Source: Alkalibacterium olivapovliticus
Lineage (GTDB): Bacteria > Bacillota > Bacilli > Lactobacillales > Carnobacteriaceae_A
Reading direction: 5' to 3'
NCBI RefSeq assembly: GCF_003003275.1
Contig: NZ_PVTO01000011.1
Location: forward strand, 1 to 64,000
DNA: 64,000 bases
Shown here: positions 44,453 through 55,573 of the stretch, piece after piece
How the letters are laid out: the number at the start of each line of letters is the position of its first letter
Position numbering within the stretch: position 1 is the first letter of the stretch
Position numbers and translations under genes: made by a program
Notes under the pieces: model-generated
Database searches by the model: none
Told to the model about the DNA's origin: nothing
Seen by the model: the letters and a program-made list of their open reading frames with translations, nothing else

Positions 44453-45346
44453 ATGGCTAAAAGATTACTGAGTTGCTATGCAAGTGATTTTAAAACAATG
44501 ACTAAAGAGGAACTTAAGCTAGCAATCAAAGCGAGCGAAGGACGAACTATATTATCAGAAAATGTTGTCACTACATCAGCATCTCCGGGACTGACAAATG
44601 CTGAAATTGCACGCGCATTCGGAGCAGATTTGATTCTACTTAATGTGTTGGATCTATTTAACCCTGTAATCAATGGCCTTTCTGATACAGATCAGCCGAT
44701 CAAACGCCTTAAAGAAATGACAGGTCGTCCAGTAGGCGTAAATCTTGAGCCTGTTGATAGCAGCGCACAGATGAATGAGGACCAGTTACAGATAAGTAAA
44801 GGGAGAAAAGCCTTAAAGGAAACCTTTATCAAAGCAAATGAATTAGGCTTTGATTTTATTTGTCTGACAGGAAATCCAGGGACTGGTGTTAGCCATAAGG
44901 AAATAATAGAAGCCTTGAAAATTGCTAAGCAGACGTTTAATGGGGTGATTATTGCTGGTAAAATGCACGGATCAGGCGTTTCAGAATCCATTGTGAGCTT
45001 AACGGCTGTAGAAGAATTAATCGAACATGGAGCAGACATCATTTTACTACCTGCTATTGGAACAGTACCCGGGGTGTCTCTAGATGATATCAGCAATGCA
45101 GTGAAAATAGCTCGCCAGCAGAATGTCCTGACAATGTCAGCTATTGGTACGAGTCAAGAGAGTGCAAGCCCAGAACTTATAAGAGAAATCGCATTAAGCA
45201 ACAAAATAGCTGGAGTGGATATCCATCATATTGGAGACGCGGGTTATGGAGGGATAGCGCCTTACCAGAACATCCTAGAACTATCTAGAACCATTCGAGG
45301 GGATCGTCACACTATTGCCCGAATTGCAGGATCAAATCTTAGATGA
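44453..45346 (+). CDS. DUF7916 family TIM-barrel protein (copy 2)
   Basis: This 297-residue protein has the same length as copy 1 at 375-1268 and is colinear with it; about seven in ten residues look identical. All Gly-rich loops are conserved (SASPGLTN, GRPVGVNLEP, LTGNPGTGVS, AGKMHGSGVS, LPAIGTVPG, HIGDAGYGGIAPYQN). The reaction is unknown. Here the gene sits between a glycosidase operon and an alpha-galactosidase gene, so a link to sugar metabolism is suggested but not shown. AAAGGAC precedes the ATG. No clear terminator follows. Confidence 0.72.
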   Translation: MAKRLLSCYASDFKTMTKEELKLAIKASEGRTILSENVVTTSASPGLTNAEIARAFGADLILLNVLDLFNPVINGLSDTDQPIKRLKEMTGRPVGVNLEPVDSSAQMNEDQLQISKGRKALKETFIKANELGFDFICLTGNPGTGVSHKEIIEALKIAKQTFNGVIIAGKMHGSGVSESIVSLTAVEELIEHGADIILLPAIGTVPGVSLDDISNAVKIARQQNVLTMSAIGTSQESASPELIREIALSNKIAGVDIHHIGDAGYGGIAPYQNILELSRTIRGDRHTIARIAGSNLR

Positions 45347-45589
45347 AAAAAGTCTGGTGCAGTGCGAGTTAAACGGTACCAGCCCCCTTACTAAAGAGTG
45401 AAATCATTACTTGTATAAAGCTGCAAAATACAGAGTAAAAGAGATTTGAGCACTATTTATCAATGTATACCATTGCCGAGGTGTGGTGTAATAATCAATA
45501 ATATTCATCAAAAGGAATTTTTCTAAAAAAAATGCTGAAGCAAATTCAAGTTAGTATTGAAAATTAGTAAATTTAGTGTAGACTGTTTA

Positions 45590-45601
45590 GTAAACGTTTA
45601 C
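45590..45601. promoter_or_regulatory. Palindromic LacI/CcpA-type operator
   Basis: GTAAACGTTTAC is a perfect 12-base palindrome. In its context AGTAAACGTTTACAA it is close to the catabolite-responsive element. It lies 15 bases before the ATG of the alpha-galactosidase gene, where a bound repressor would block transcription. Confidence 0.75.
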
Positions 45602-45616
45602 AAAGAGGAGATTATT

Positions 45617-47845
45617 ATGGATATTCTGTTTAATAGAGAGACATCTAGTTTTCACCTATTCAATGATCTGGTCAGTTACCAGCTTTCAGTAAAAGAAGAT
45701 AAATATGTATCACATGTCTATTGGGGAAAGGCAATTGGAGGCAACAATTCCAGAAGTGAATTCCCTTTGTACGATCGTGCTTTTTCTGCAAGGCCCAGTG
45801 GTGCACAACAGCACAATTATTCAATGAATACACTGCTTCAGGAATACCCTGGCCATAATAATGGGGACTACAGAGAATCTGCTTTTGAAGTAACGTATCC
45901 AGATCAGTCTTTCTCAACACAATTTGAGTATCAGGACTATGAGATCATTGATGGGAAACCGGCTATAGAGGGGTTACCGCATACTTATGTTAAACATGCT
46001 GCAGAAGCTAAAACATTAAAACTGACATTAACCGATACAACCGGTTATTGCAAGGTCGAATTGTACTACACCATTTATGCTGATTATCCAATCGTGACGC
46101 GTTCTGTCAAACTGTTCAATGAAGGCAATCAGCCAATCGAACTGAACAAACTATTGAGCATGTCTTTGGATTTTGATCACTCGAATTTTGAATGTATTCA
46201 ACTGCCGGGTGCCTGGGGAAGGGAACGTGATCTGGTCAGGCACCCTATTTACAGAGGCGTTCACAAAATTGATTCTAAACGTGGAACGACCAGTCATACT
46301 TATCAACCGTTTCTAGGACTGGTCGATCCTTATACTACTGAACATACCGGGGATGTCTATGGCTTTCATTTTGTGTATTCAGGCGAATTTACAGCGAATT
46401 GTGAAGTGAACGAGTACGATCAGACCAGAGTCCAGATGGGGATCAGTCCAGAACACTTTAAATGGCAACTGCAGCCTTCTGACTCTTTTTCTTCGCCAGA
46501 AGTAGTTATGTCTTATACAGATAGTGGATTGAACGCGTTCTCACAACAACTCCACTCTTTTTATCAATATCACCTGATCAGAGGGAACTATCAATTTGCA
46601 GAACGTCCAGTCCTTCTTAACAACTGGGAAGGCACCTACTTCGATTTTACAGAAGAGAACATTCTGGAAATGGCAGATAAAGCAGTAGAACTGGGTATTG
46701 AACTGTTTGTACTGGACGACGGATGGTTTGGTAGACGTGACGACGACACGACATCACTTGGCGATTGGTATGTCTATGAGAAAAAACTGCCTAATGGGAT
46801 GAAGAGGCTGGCCGAACAGATAAAAGGAAAAGGCCTTAAATTTGGATTATGGTTCGAGCCGGAAATGGTGTCTGAAGACAGTAATTTATATAGACAACAT
46901 CCTGATTGGGTTTTGAAAGCCCCTGGCAGATCAGCTTCGATTGGCAGAAACCAGTATATCCTCGACTTTACGCAGCAAGCTGTTCGAGATTATATTAAAC
47001 AGCAGATAACTAAAGTGTTAGATGATGCCCCAATCGATTACATCAAATGGGATTTCAACCGGAACATGACCGAAATTGGTTCTCAGGAGGCATCTGTAAG
47101 GGACGGTGAAGTAACGCACCGTTACATCCTTGGCTTATATGAGTTACTTGAAGAGTTAACGGCGGCCTATCCGGATATTTTATGGGAAAGCTGTTCTGGA
47201 GGAGGCGGGAGATATGATCCAGGGATGCTCTATTATATGCCTCAGACCTGGACATCTGATAATACAGATGCAGTAGCCCGACTTGAAATTCAGACCGGTA
47301 CAAGTCTAGTCCTCCCAATCAGCTCTATGGGTGCTCATGTTTCTGCTGTGCCGAATCATCAGGTCAATCGTATGACCACCCTTGATATGCGAGGGGATGT
47401 TGCGATGGCTGGTAATCTGGGCTATGAACTGGATCCGACGCTGTTAACTGAAAGCGAAAAAAAGAAGGTAACAGATCAAATTGCCTTTTACAAAGAACAT
47501 AGACAGCTGATCCAGTTTGGTGACTTTTACCGCCTGAAATCCCCTTTTGACTTGGGTAATGAGACAGCCTGGTTATTTATTAATAAAGAAAAGTCAGAAG
47601 CCCTTTTCTTTTATTATCTGATTCTGGATAAAACTAATAAGGTTAATCCACGCGTGAAGTTAAAGGGACTATCTCCTGACAGAAAATATAAATTAATGGG
47701 TGAAGATACCGTTTATTATGGATCTGAACTGATGAATAAAGGTGTCTATATAGAACCGCCTTTATCTGATGAAGAGGTACAAGGGAGTTATCAAATAAAT
47801 GGTGACTTCAGAAGTTTCAAAGTAACCATTACTGCAGTCAATTAA
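45617..47845 (+). CDS. GH36 alpha-galactosidase
   Basis: This 742-residue enzyme has the bacterial GH36 layout: an N-terminal beta-supersandwich, a TIM barrel from about 330 with FVLDDGWFGRRDDD, the nucleophile Asp in YIKWDFNRN, the acid/base Asp in TSDNTDAV, and a C-terminal beta domain. It removes terminal alpha-galactose from raffinose, melibiose and similar sugars in the cytosol. I chose ATG 45617 with AAAGAGGAG six to seven bases upstream; the frame is open for 20 more codons but lacks a start signal. Control by the palindrome at 45590 is likely. Confidence 0.92.
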   Translation: MDILFNRETSSFHLFNDLVSYQLSVKEDKYVSHVYWGKAIGGNNSRSEFPLYDRAFSARPSGAQQHNYSMNTLLQEYPGHNNGDYRESAFEVTYPDQSFSTQFEYQDYEIIDGKPAIEGLPHTYVKHAAEAKTLKLTLTDTTGYCKVELYYTIYADYPIVTRSVKLFNEGNQPIELNKLLSMSLDFDHSNFECIQLPGAWGRERDLVRHPIYRGVHKIDSKRGTTSHTYQPFLGLVDPYTTEHTGDVYGFHFVYSGEFTANCEVNEYDQTRVQMGISPEHFKWQLQPSDSFSSPEVVMSYTDSGLNAFSQQLHSFYQYHLIRGNYQFAERPVLLNNWEGTYFDFTEENILEMADKAVELGIELFVLDDGWFGRRDDDTTSLGDWYVYEKKLPNGMKRLAEQIKGKGLKFGLWFEPEMVSEDSNLYRQHPDWVLKAPGRSASIGRNQYILDFTQQAVRDYIKQQITKVLDDAPIDYIKWDFNRNMTEIGSQEASVRDGEVTHRYILGLYELLEELTAAYPDILWESCSGGGGRYDPGMLYYMPQTWTSDNTDAVARLEIQTGTSLVLPISSMGAHVSAVPNHQVNRMTTLDMRGDVAMAGNLGYELDPTLLTESEKKKVTDQIAFYKEHRQLIQFGDFYRLKSPFDLGNETAWLFINKEKSEALFFYYLILDKTNKVNPRVKLKGLSPDRKYKLMGEDTVYYGSELMNKGVYIEPPLSDEEVQGSYQINGDFRSFKVTITAVN

Positions 47846-47876
47846 AACTGACGTTTAATTTAACGGATGCAATAGA

Positions 47877-47914
47877 GGATTAACACCTATGAAAAGTGGG
47901 TGTTAATCCTTTTT
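47877..47914 (+). terminator. Intrinsic terminator
   Basis: Stem GGATTAACACC with GGTGTTAATCC and five T residues, after the alpha-galactosidase gene. Confidence 0.9.
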
Positions 47915-47956
47915 AGACAGGTAATAAACCAGTTTTCGGCGGCATAAAGCCCTCCA

Positions 47957-47983
47957 GTAAAACGATTTACTATATTTAGTAAA
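47957..47983. promoter_or_regulatory. Two adjacent palindromes upstream of the beta-galactosidase promoter
   Basis: GTAAAACGATTTAC at 47957-47970 resembles the operator at 45590. TTTACTATATTTAGTAAA at 47966-47983 overlaps it and has exact seven-base arms. Both lie before the -35 box at 48001, where a LacI-type regulator or CcpA could act. Confidence 0.6.
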
Positions 47984-48000
47984 AAAGTTTATAAAAACGC

Positions 48001-48029
48001 TTGCACTATTGATTCATTTTTCATATAGT
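48001..48029 (+). promoter_or_regulatory. Promoter of the beta-galactosidase gene
   Basis: TTGCAC at 48001-48006 and TATAGT at 48024-48029 are 17 bases apart, shortly before the start of the LacZ-type gene. Confidence 0.75.
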
Positions 48030-48052
48030 ATGTATATAAATGAAAAGGATTT

Positions 48053-51150
<3,098 letters not shown>

Positions 51151-51215
51151 CTAGTATTAGATATCCTTTGTATGTGGTTTAGAAGTCCTTTGATTTTTTA
51201 ATATAGTGTTCAGTC

Positions 51216-51311
51216 ATGATTGCCATATTCTTTACAACGATTCCGACGGCGATCATTTTCTTCGTACTGCAGAAACATTTTGTAGCAGGGATGATAGGCT
51301 CGATTAAATAA
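51216..51311 (+). pseudogene. C-terminal relic of a MalG-type ABC sugar permease
   Basis: The frame reads MIAIFFTTIPTAIIFFVLQ and then KHFVAGMIGSIK before a stop. This is the typical last membrane segment and tail of MalG-type sugar permeases, where the pattern PxxIxFFxLQ(K/R)xFVxGxxxGxxK is common. No upstream part of the gene remains; lacZ ends 65 bases before it. It has no ribosome binding site. A terminator follows as expected for an operon end. I infer that a former importer gene was deleted. Confidence 0.7.
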
Positions 51312-51328
51312 CGATTTTTATAAACAGG

Positions 51329-51367
51329 CGTGCAGGGAAGGGTCTCTTTCTCAGCACGTTTTTTTTT
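51329..51367 (+). terminator. Intrinsic terminator
   Basis: Outer stem CGTGC with GCACG, imperfect inner pairing (GGGAAGGG region with CTCTTTCTC), then about nine T residues. It now serves lacZ and the permease relic. Confidence 0.7.
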
Positions 51368-51500
51368 CTGTCGTTTTTTAAATGAAGTAACCTCAAGTTA
51401 TTCATTTTTAGTCTGTTGTTGCCATAAAACAGAGTGTGAGTGCAAGGAATACGACTCCGCTTAACACATTTGTTACCGCTATCAGAAAGAGTGTGATTAA

Positions 51501-51529
51501 TTGAATTAGTTTATCTTTTGCTATATATT
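51501..51529 (+). promoter_or_regulatory. Promoter of the second ABC importer operon
   Basis: TTGAAT at 51501-51506 and TATATT at 51524-51529 are 17 bases apart, about 60 bases before the binding-protein start. Confidence 0.65.
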
Positions 51530-51540
51530 GAACCTGTAAC

Positions 51541-51562
51541 CACTTACATAATCATGTAGGTG
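51541..51562. promoter_or_regulatory. Palindromic operator candidate
   Basis: CACTTACAT and ATGTAGGTG pair with one mismatch around AATC. It sits between the promoter and the ribosome binding site, a position suited to a repressor. It differs from the GTAAACGTTTAC element. Confidence 0.55.
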
Positions 51563-51590
51563 AAGGGAAAATATAAAAGGAGGAAAAACA

Positions 51591-52922
51591 ATGAGCACTC
51601 GTCATTATTTTTATAAAGGAATCGTCTTGCTATCTGCTGCCGGTCTTTTGGCTGCCTGTGGTAATGAAGGGGATATTCCAGGAACTGATGGAGGAACAGA
51701 TACAGGAACCGACAACGACAACGGAGGCAATGGAGATGACGTCAGTTTGGCTATTATGCAGGGGAAAGTTGAATTTAATGCCCAATTTAACGAGCTGGCA
51801 GAGATGTATATGGATGAAAATCCCAATGTATCAATTGAAATCACATCAGTGGGTGGAGGAACTGATTATTTCACTCAGTTGACAACTCGATTTGGTGCAG
51901 GTGATGAACCGGACATTTTCAGTGTAGCCGGGCCGAATGAAATGGAGCAGATGGCGGATTATATGGCTGATTTATCTGATACAGATGCAGCCGGCGCCGC
52001 CCTTGACGGTATGCTGGATACTGTTACGGATGATGACGGATCGATCAGTGCATTACCTTATAACATTGAAGGTTACGGTTTTATCTATAATAGAGAGATA
52101 TTTGAAGAAGCTGGCATCGATCCAGAGGCTATTTCCACTTATGAGGATCTTGAAGAAGCCGTACAGACCATCGACAGTCAGCTGGATGAGCTGGACATAC
52201 AGGCAGTTTTTGCTTTACCAGGAGCAGAAGGATGGGTAATGGGAGACCACCTGGCAAACGTCTTTTTAGCGCATGAATTTAATGAAGATGTCAATGAAGC
52301 ATACAATGCCGAGACGCTTGAATTTGAACGAGGAGATGAATTTCAGCGTATGCTTGATCTTCAGGCTGATTACTCAATGGAACCTGTCTTAAGCCTGGAT
52401 TATTCTCAACAGGTAGAAGAGTACTTCTCTCTAGGACAAGTCGCTATTATTCAGCAAGGGAACTGGGTTTATCCAACACTTGAACAGATGGATCCTGAAT
52501 TTGCTGAAAATGGCGTAGGGATGATGCCTATTCCGCTGGACGGTCATGAAGGACAACTGCCTGTTGGAATACCTAACTACTGGGCAGTCAATGACAATAA
52601 TGACGACGCGACTGTACAGGCAGCTAAGGATTTCTTAGACTGGATGTATCTTTCAGATGAAGGGAAAGAATTTGTCATCAACGAGTTTAACTTCATTCCA
52701 GCGTACGAAGGATATGAAGACATGGAAATCGGTGACCCGCTGTCACAAGTCGTTTATGATTATTCACAAAGTGGGGAAACCATCGGATGGATTTTCAACG
52801 GGTATCCAACAGGATATACTAACAATGAGTTCGGCCCAAACTTGCAGGCTTACCTCGGGGGCGAAATGACTTGGGATGAAATGATCGACAATTCCATTGC
52901 AGGCTGGGAATCTCTTCAATAA
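51591..52922 (+). CDS. ABC transporter sugar-binding lipoprotein
   Basis: This 443-residue family 1 solute-binding protein has a lipobox at LLAAC (Cys23), a Gly/Asp/Thr-rich linker of about 30 residues and a binding fold with YFTQLTTRFGAGDEPDIFSV, LPYNIEGYGFIYNREIFEEAG and AIIQQGNWVYPTLEQ. It delivers an oligosaccharide to the permeases encoded at 53032 and 53892. Genes of the operon include a GH31 enzyme, suggesting an alpha-linked substrate. AAAGGAGG precedes the ATG. A strong hairpin follows. Confidence 0.9.
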   Translation: MSTRHYFYKGIVLLSAAGLLAACGNEGDIPGTDGGTDTGTDNDNGGNGDDVSLAIMQGKVEFNAQFNELAEMYMDENPNVSIEITSVGGGTDYFTQLTTRFGAGDEPDIFSVAGPNEMEQMADYMADLSDTDAAGAALDGMLDTVTDDDGSISALPYNIEGYGFIYNREIFEEAGIDPEAISTYEDLEEAVQTIDSQLDELDIQAVFALPGAEGWVMGDHLANVFLAHEFNEDVNEAYNAETLEFERGDEFQRMLDLQADYSMEPVLSLDYSQQVEEYFSLGQVAIIQQGNWVYPTLEQMDPEFAENGVGMMPIPLDGHEGQLPVGIPNYWAVNDNNDDATVQAAKDFLDWMYLSDEGKEFVINEFNFIPAYEGYEDMEIGDPLSQVVYDYSQSGETIGWIFNGYPTGYTNNEFGPNLQAYLGGEMTWDEMIDNSIAGWESLQ

Positions 52923-52933
52923 ATAGAGGGAAG

Positions 52934-52975
52934 GGGCCATTTTTCGAAAGTGTAAATGGCCCTATTTCTTTTTTT
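52934..52975 (+). terminator. Intra-operon hairpin, likely partial terminator
   Basis: Perfect stem GGGCCATTT with AAATGGCCC, then TATTTCTTTTTTT, between the binding-protein gene and the first permease gene, as in the first importer operon. Confidence 0.8.
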
Positions 52976-53031
52976 ATTAAACAGACTATCGGTATTTCTT
53001 ACACTATCACTTTTAGAAAGGATTAATACGT

Positions 53032-53892
53032 ATGAGAAATAAAGAACTCAGTTTCTGGCTGTTTATTACACCAGTCGTTTTAAGTTTGTCTCTGGTCGTT
53101 ATCCTGCCTGTTTTTTTAGGTTTCTTTTATTCATTTACAGACTGGAACGGATTAACATTCAATCAGTTTATAGGCTTTACTCATTATAGACGCCTGCTTG
53201 ATGACAATCAGTTTAGGCAGTCCCTCTGGTTTACATTCAGATTTGCATTTGTCAGTATTATCGTGCTGAATGTTATCGGTTTAAGCTTAGCCATGCTCGT
53301 AACCAGTCAGTTAAAATCACGAAATATCTTACGAACTATATTTTTTATGCCGAATTTAATCGGGGGTCTTATTTTAGGGTTTATCTGGCAGTTCATCTTT
53401 ATTAGAGTATTTTCTGCTTTGGGTGATTTTACAGGGATTCAAGGCCTCATGGGATGGCTGTCTACACCGGCTACTGGATTTTGGGGATTGGTGATCTTGA
53501 CGGTCTGGCAACAAGCTGGGTATATCATGATCATCTATATTGCTTATCTTCAGGGCATTCCAAAGTCACTCATTGAATCAGCTAATATCGATGGAGCTTC
53601 TCCATTTCAAAAATTTAAATACATCATTTTTCCTTTAATAGCACCTGGGTTCACAGTTTCCATGTTTTTGACCTTGTCCAGTTCATTTAAGATTTATGAT
53701 CAGAACTTGTCACTGACTGGTGGTGGACCATATAATTCAACCCAAATGGTCGCTATGAATATTGTCGATACAGCCTTCTCAAGCAATCAGATGGCATACG
53801 GGCAATCAAAAGCCGTTATTTTCTTTATTATTGTGGCCACCTTCTCATTGTCTCAAGTGTACTACAGTAAGAAACGGGAGGTTGATTTATAA
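53032..53892 (+). CDS. ABC sugar permease, MalF type
   Basis: This 286-residue protein has six membrane segments, opening LSFWLFITPVVLSLSLVVIL, and an EAA-like loop IESANIDGASPFQKFKYIIFP. It overlaps the next gene by one base. AAAGGATT lies before the ATG. The ATPase partner is not encoded here. Confidence 0.9.
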   Translation: MRNKELSFWLFITPVVLSLSLVVILPVFLGFFYSFTDWNGLTFNQFIGFTHYRRLLDDNQFRQSLWFTFRFAFVSIIVLNVIGLSLAMLVTSQLKSRNILRTIFFMPNLIGGLILGFIWQFIFIRVFSALGDFTGIQGLMGWLSTPATGFWGLVILTVWQQAGYIMIIYIAYLQGIPKSLIESANIDGASPFQKFKYIIFPLIAPGFTVSMFLTLSSSFKIYDQNLSLTGGGPYNSTQMVAMNIVDTAFSSNQMAYGQSKAVIFFIIVATFSLSQVYYSKKREVDL

Positions 53893-54761
53893 TGAAGAAA
53901 AACGATGAGAAAGACTCTACTAAAAAATTGAGGAAAAAGAAAACGAAAAAAAGAGATAAAAAGCTAATCATTTTAGAAGTGCTGGGACTTCTGCTGGCAC
54001 TGGTATGGATTTCACCATTTTACCTCATGCTGGTGAACAGTTTTAAAGTCCCCCGTGAAATTTTTGCGAATGTCTTAAATTTCCCGTCACAGTTTAGTTT
54101 AGATAATTATGTCATTGCGTTTGAGGATCTGAATTTTATCCGTTCGTTTTTTAACTCGTTACTTATTACGATAGTTAGTGTAGCCATCATCATTTTGTTT
54201 TCATCAATGGCTGGTTATGCACTGGCTCGAAATAAAAGTCGTTTAAGTGGTGCTATACTGTTGATTTTTGTTGCGGCTATGCTGATTCCTTTTCAGTCGG
54301 TTATGATTCCATTGACGGCTACGTTTGGCAGAGCAGGTATGCTGAACAGAGTCGGTCTGATATTCATGTATCTGGGATTCGGTGGTAGCCTCGCTATCTT
54401 TTTATATCATGGTGCGATGACTCGGGTCTCCATTTCTCTGGATGAGGCGGCTATTATTGACGGAGCCAATAAGTTCCAGATTTTTTTCAAGATCATATTC
54501 CCCTTGCTTAGTCCTATATCTGTAACGGTAGCTATACTAAACGTGATCTGGATCTGGAATGACTATCTGCTGCCATCACTGGTTTTGAGTCGACAGAATG
54601 AAACGATCCCGATCAGAATGTTTTATTTCTTCGGTCAATATACCAGACAGTGGCATCTAGCATTAGCCGGACTGACGATTGCGATCATTCCAGTTATCAT
54701 TTTCTATTTCAGTGCTCAAAAAAGTATTGTCGAAGGCGTTTCAGAAGGTGCAATTAAATAA
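53892..54761 (+). CDS. ABC sugar permease, MalG type
   Basis: This 289-residue protein starts on the stop codon of its partner gene (TAATG). It begins with a very basic stretch (KKNDEKDSTKKLRKKKTKKR, residues 2-21) before the first membrane segment, longer than usual. The EAA loop is DEAAIIDGANKFQIFFKIIFP. It ends SIVEGVSEGAIK. The two permeases form the channel for the sugar bound by the lipoprotein at 51591. Confidence 0.9.
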   Translation: MKKNDEKDSTKKLRKKKTKKRDKKLIILEVLGLLLALVWISPFYLMLVNSFKVPREIFANVLNFPSQFSLDNYVIAFEDLNFIRSFFNSLLITIVSVAIIILFSSMAGYALARNKSRLSGAILLIFVAAMLIPFQSVMIPLTATFGRAGMLNRVGLIFMYLGFGGSLAIFLYHGAMTRVSISLDEAAIIDGANKFQIFFKIIFPLLSPISVTVAILNVIWIWNDYLLPSLVLSRQNETIPIRMFYFFGQYTRQWHLALAGLTIAIIPVIIFYFSAQKSIVEGVSEGAIK

Positions 54762-54768
54762 TCTGACG

Positions 54769-54818
54769 AAGCTGCCTGGATCTTGTATCATAGAGGAAAC
54801 AGGCAGCTTATTTGTTTG
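54769..54818 (+). terminator. Hairpin, likely partial terminator
   Basis: Perfect 10-base stem AAGCTGCCTG with CAGGCAGCTT around a 21-base loop, then ATTTGTTT. The weak T run may allow read-through to the DUF624 gene. Confidence 0.65.
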
Positions 54819-54868
54819 ACCTGATCGGTTTTGACGATATAATCAAGTTAACAAAGGGGGAATGATCA

Positions 54869-55543
54869 TTGGGAGAAAAATTGTATCTGATAGTGTATGA
54901 ATTTTCGAAACTGCTGCTCAGTTTTATGTTGATCAATGGTTTGTGGATTATAGTCAATGTCCCAATTCTGATTCTTCTGATACAATCAGCAGTGACAACT
55001 GAACTGTCCAGTTTACTTATATTATTGCCATTGACCTCTTTACTCCTGCCTTTTATTTTTTTCCCGGGATTGCAGGCTGTTATCAGTTCTGTCAGGGCAG
55101 TTATTAGAGAAGATGCCTACGGACATCCTATCGATTTTTTCACATTTTATAAAGCTGGATACAAAAGCAGTTTTCTTATAGGAGTCGGCTTTAGTGGAAT
55201 CATTACAGCGGTAGGACTCACACTTTATATGAATAGAGAGGGACTGATCCTAATCAATACGGTCCTGGTCGTTATTCTGTTCTACACAACTATCCTCACA
55301 TTTTACAGTTTATATTTGGATGCCCATTATAAAATGCCTATTAGCTGGATAGTCAAGAAAGCTATTGTTTATATTATAAAATCACCGTTTTATACAACAG
55401 CCGTCTTTCTGGCCTTTATCCTAATTCAGTATATTATGGTGACGGTCAGTTTGATTCTTTACATCCTGTTTGGACTGACATTGACAATCTATTTTAGCTA
55501 TTATCTTTTTTTACGCAGACTGGAAATAAAGAATAAGAAATAA
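54869..55543 (+). CDS. DUF624 (YesL-like) membrane protein
   Basis: This 224-residue protein has about five membrane segments and the DUF624 layout (KLLLSFMLINGLWIIVNVPIL, then FFPGLQAVISSVRAVIREDA). Such proteins are found beside ABC importers for plant oligosaccharides in Firmicutes; their role is not established and may be to assist the transporter. The start is TTG 54869 behind AAAGGGGGAA. It lies between the permease and GH31 genes of the same operon. Confidence 0.8.
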   Translation: MGEKLYLIVYEFSKLLLSFMLINGLWIIVNVPILILLIQSAVTTELSSLLILLPLTSLLLPFIFFPGLQAVISSVRAVIREDAYGHPIDFFTFYKAGYKSSFLIGVGFSGIITAVGLTLYMNREGLILINTVLVVILFYTTILTFYSLYLDAHYKMPISWIVKKAIVYIIKSPFYTTAVFLAFILIQYIMVTVSLILYILFGLTLTIYFSYYLFLRRLEIKNKK

Positions 55544-55573
55544 CAGACAGAGACCTAGCATTGGGGGAGACAA

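Larger units (their letters stand above)
51151..51590. other. 440-base region with permease relic, terminator and promoter
   Basis: It contains a permease C-terminal relic (51216-51311), its terminator (51329-51367), a promoter (51501-51529) and a palindrome (51541-51562). Nothing else is recognised. Confidence 0.65.
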
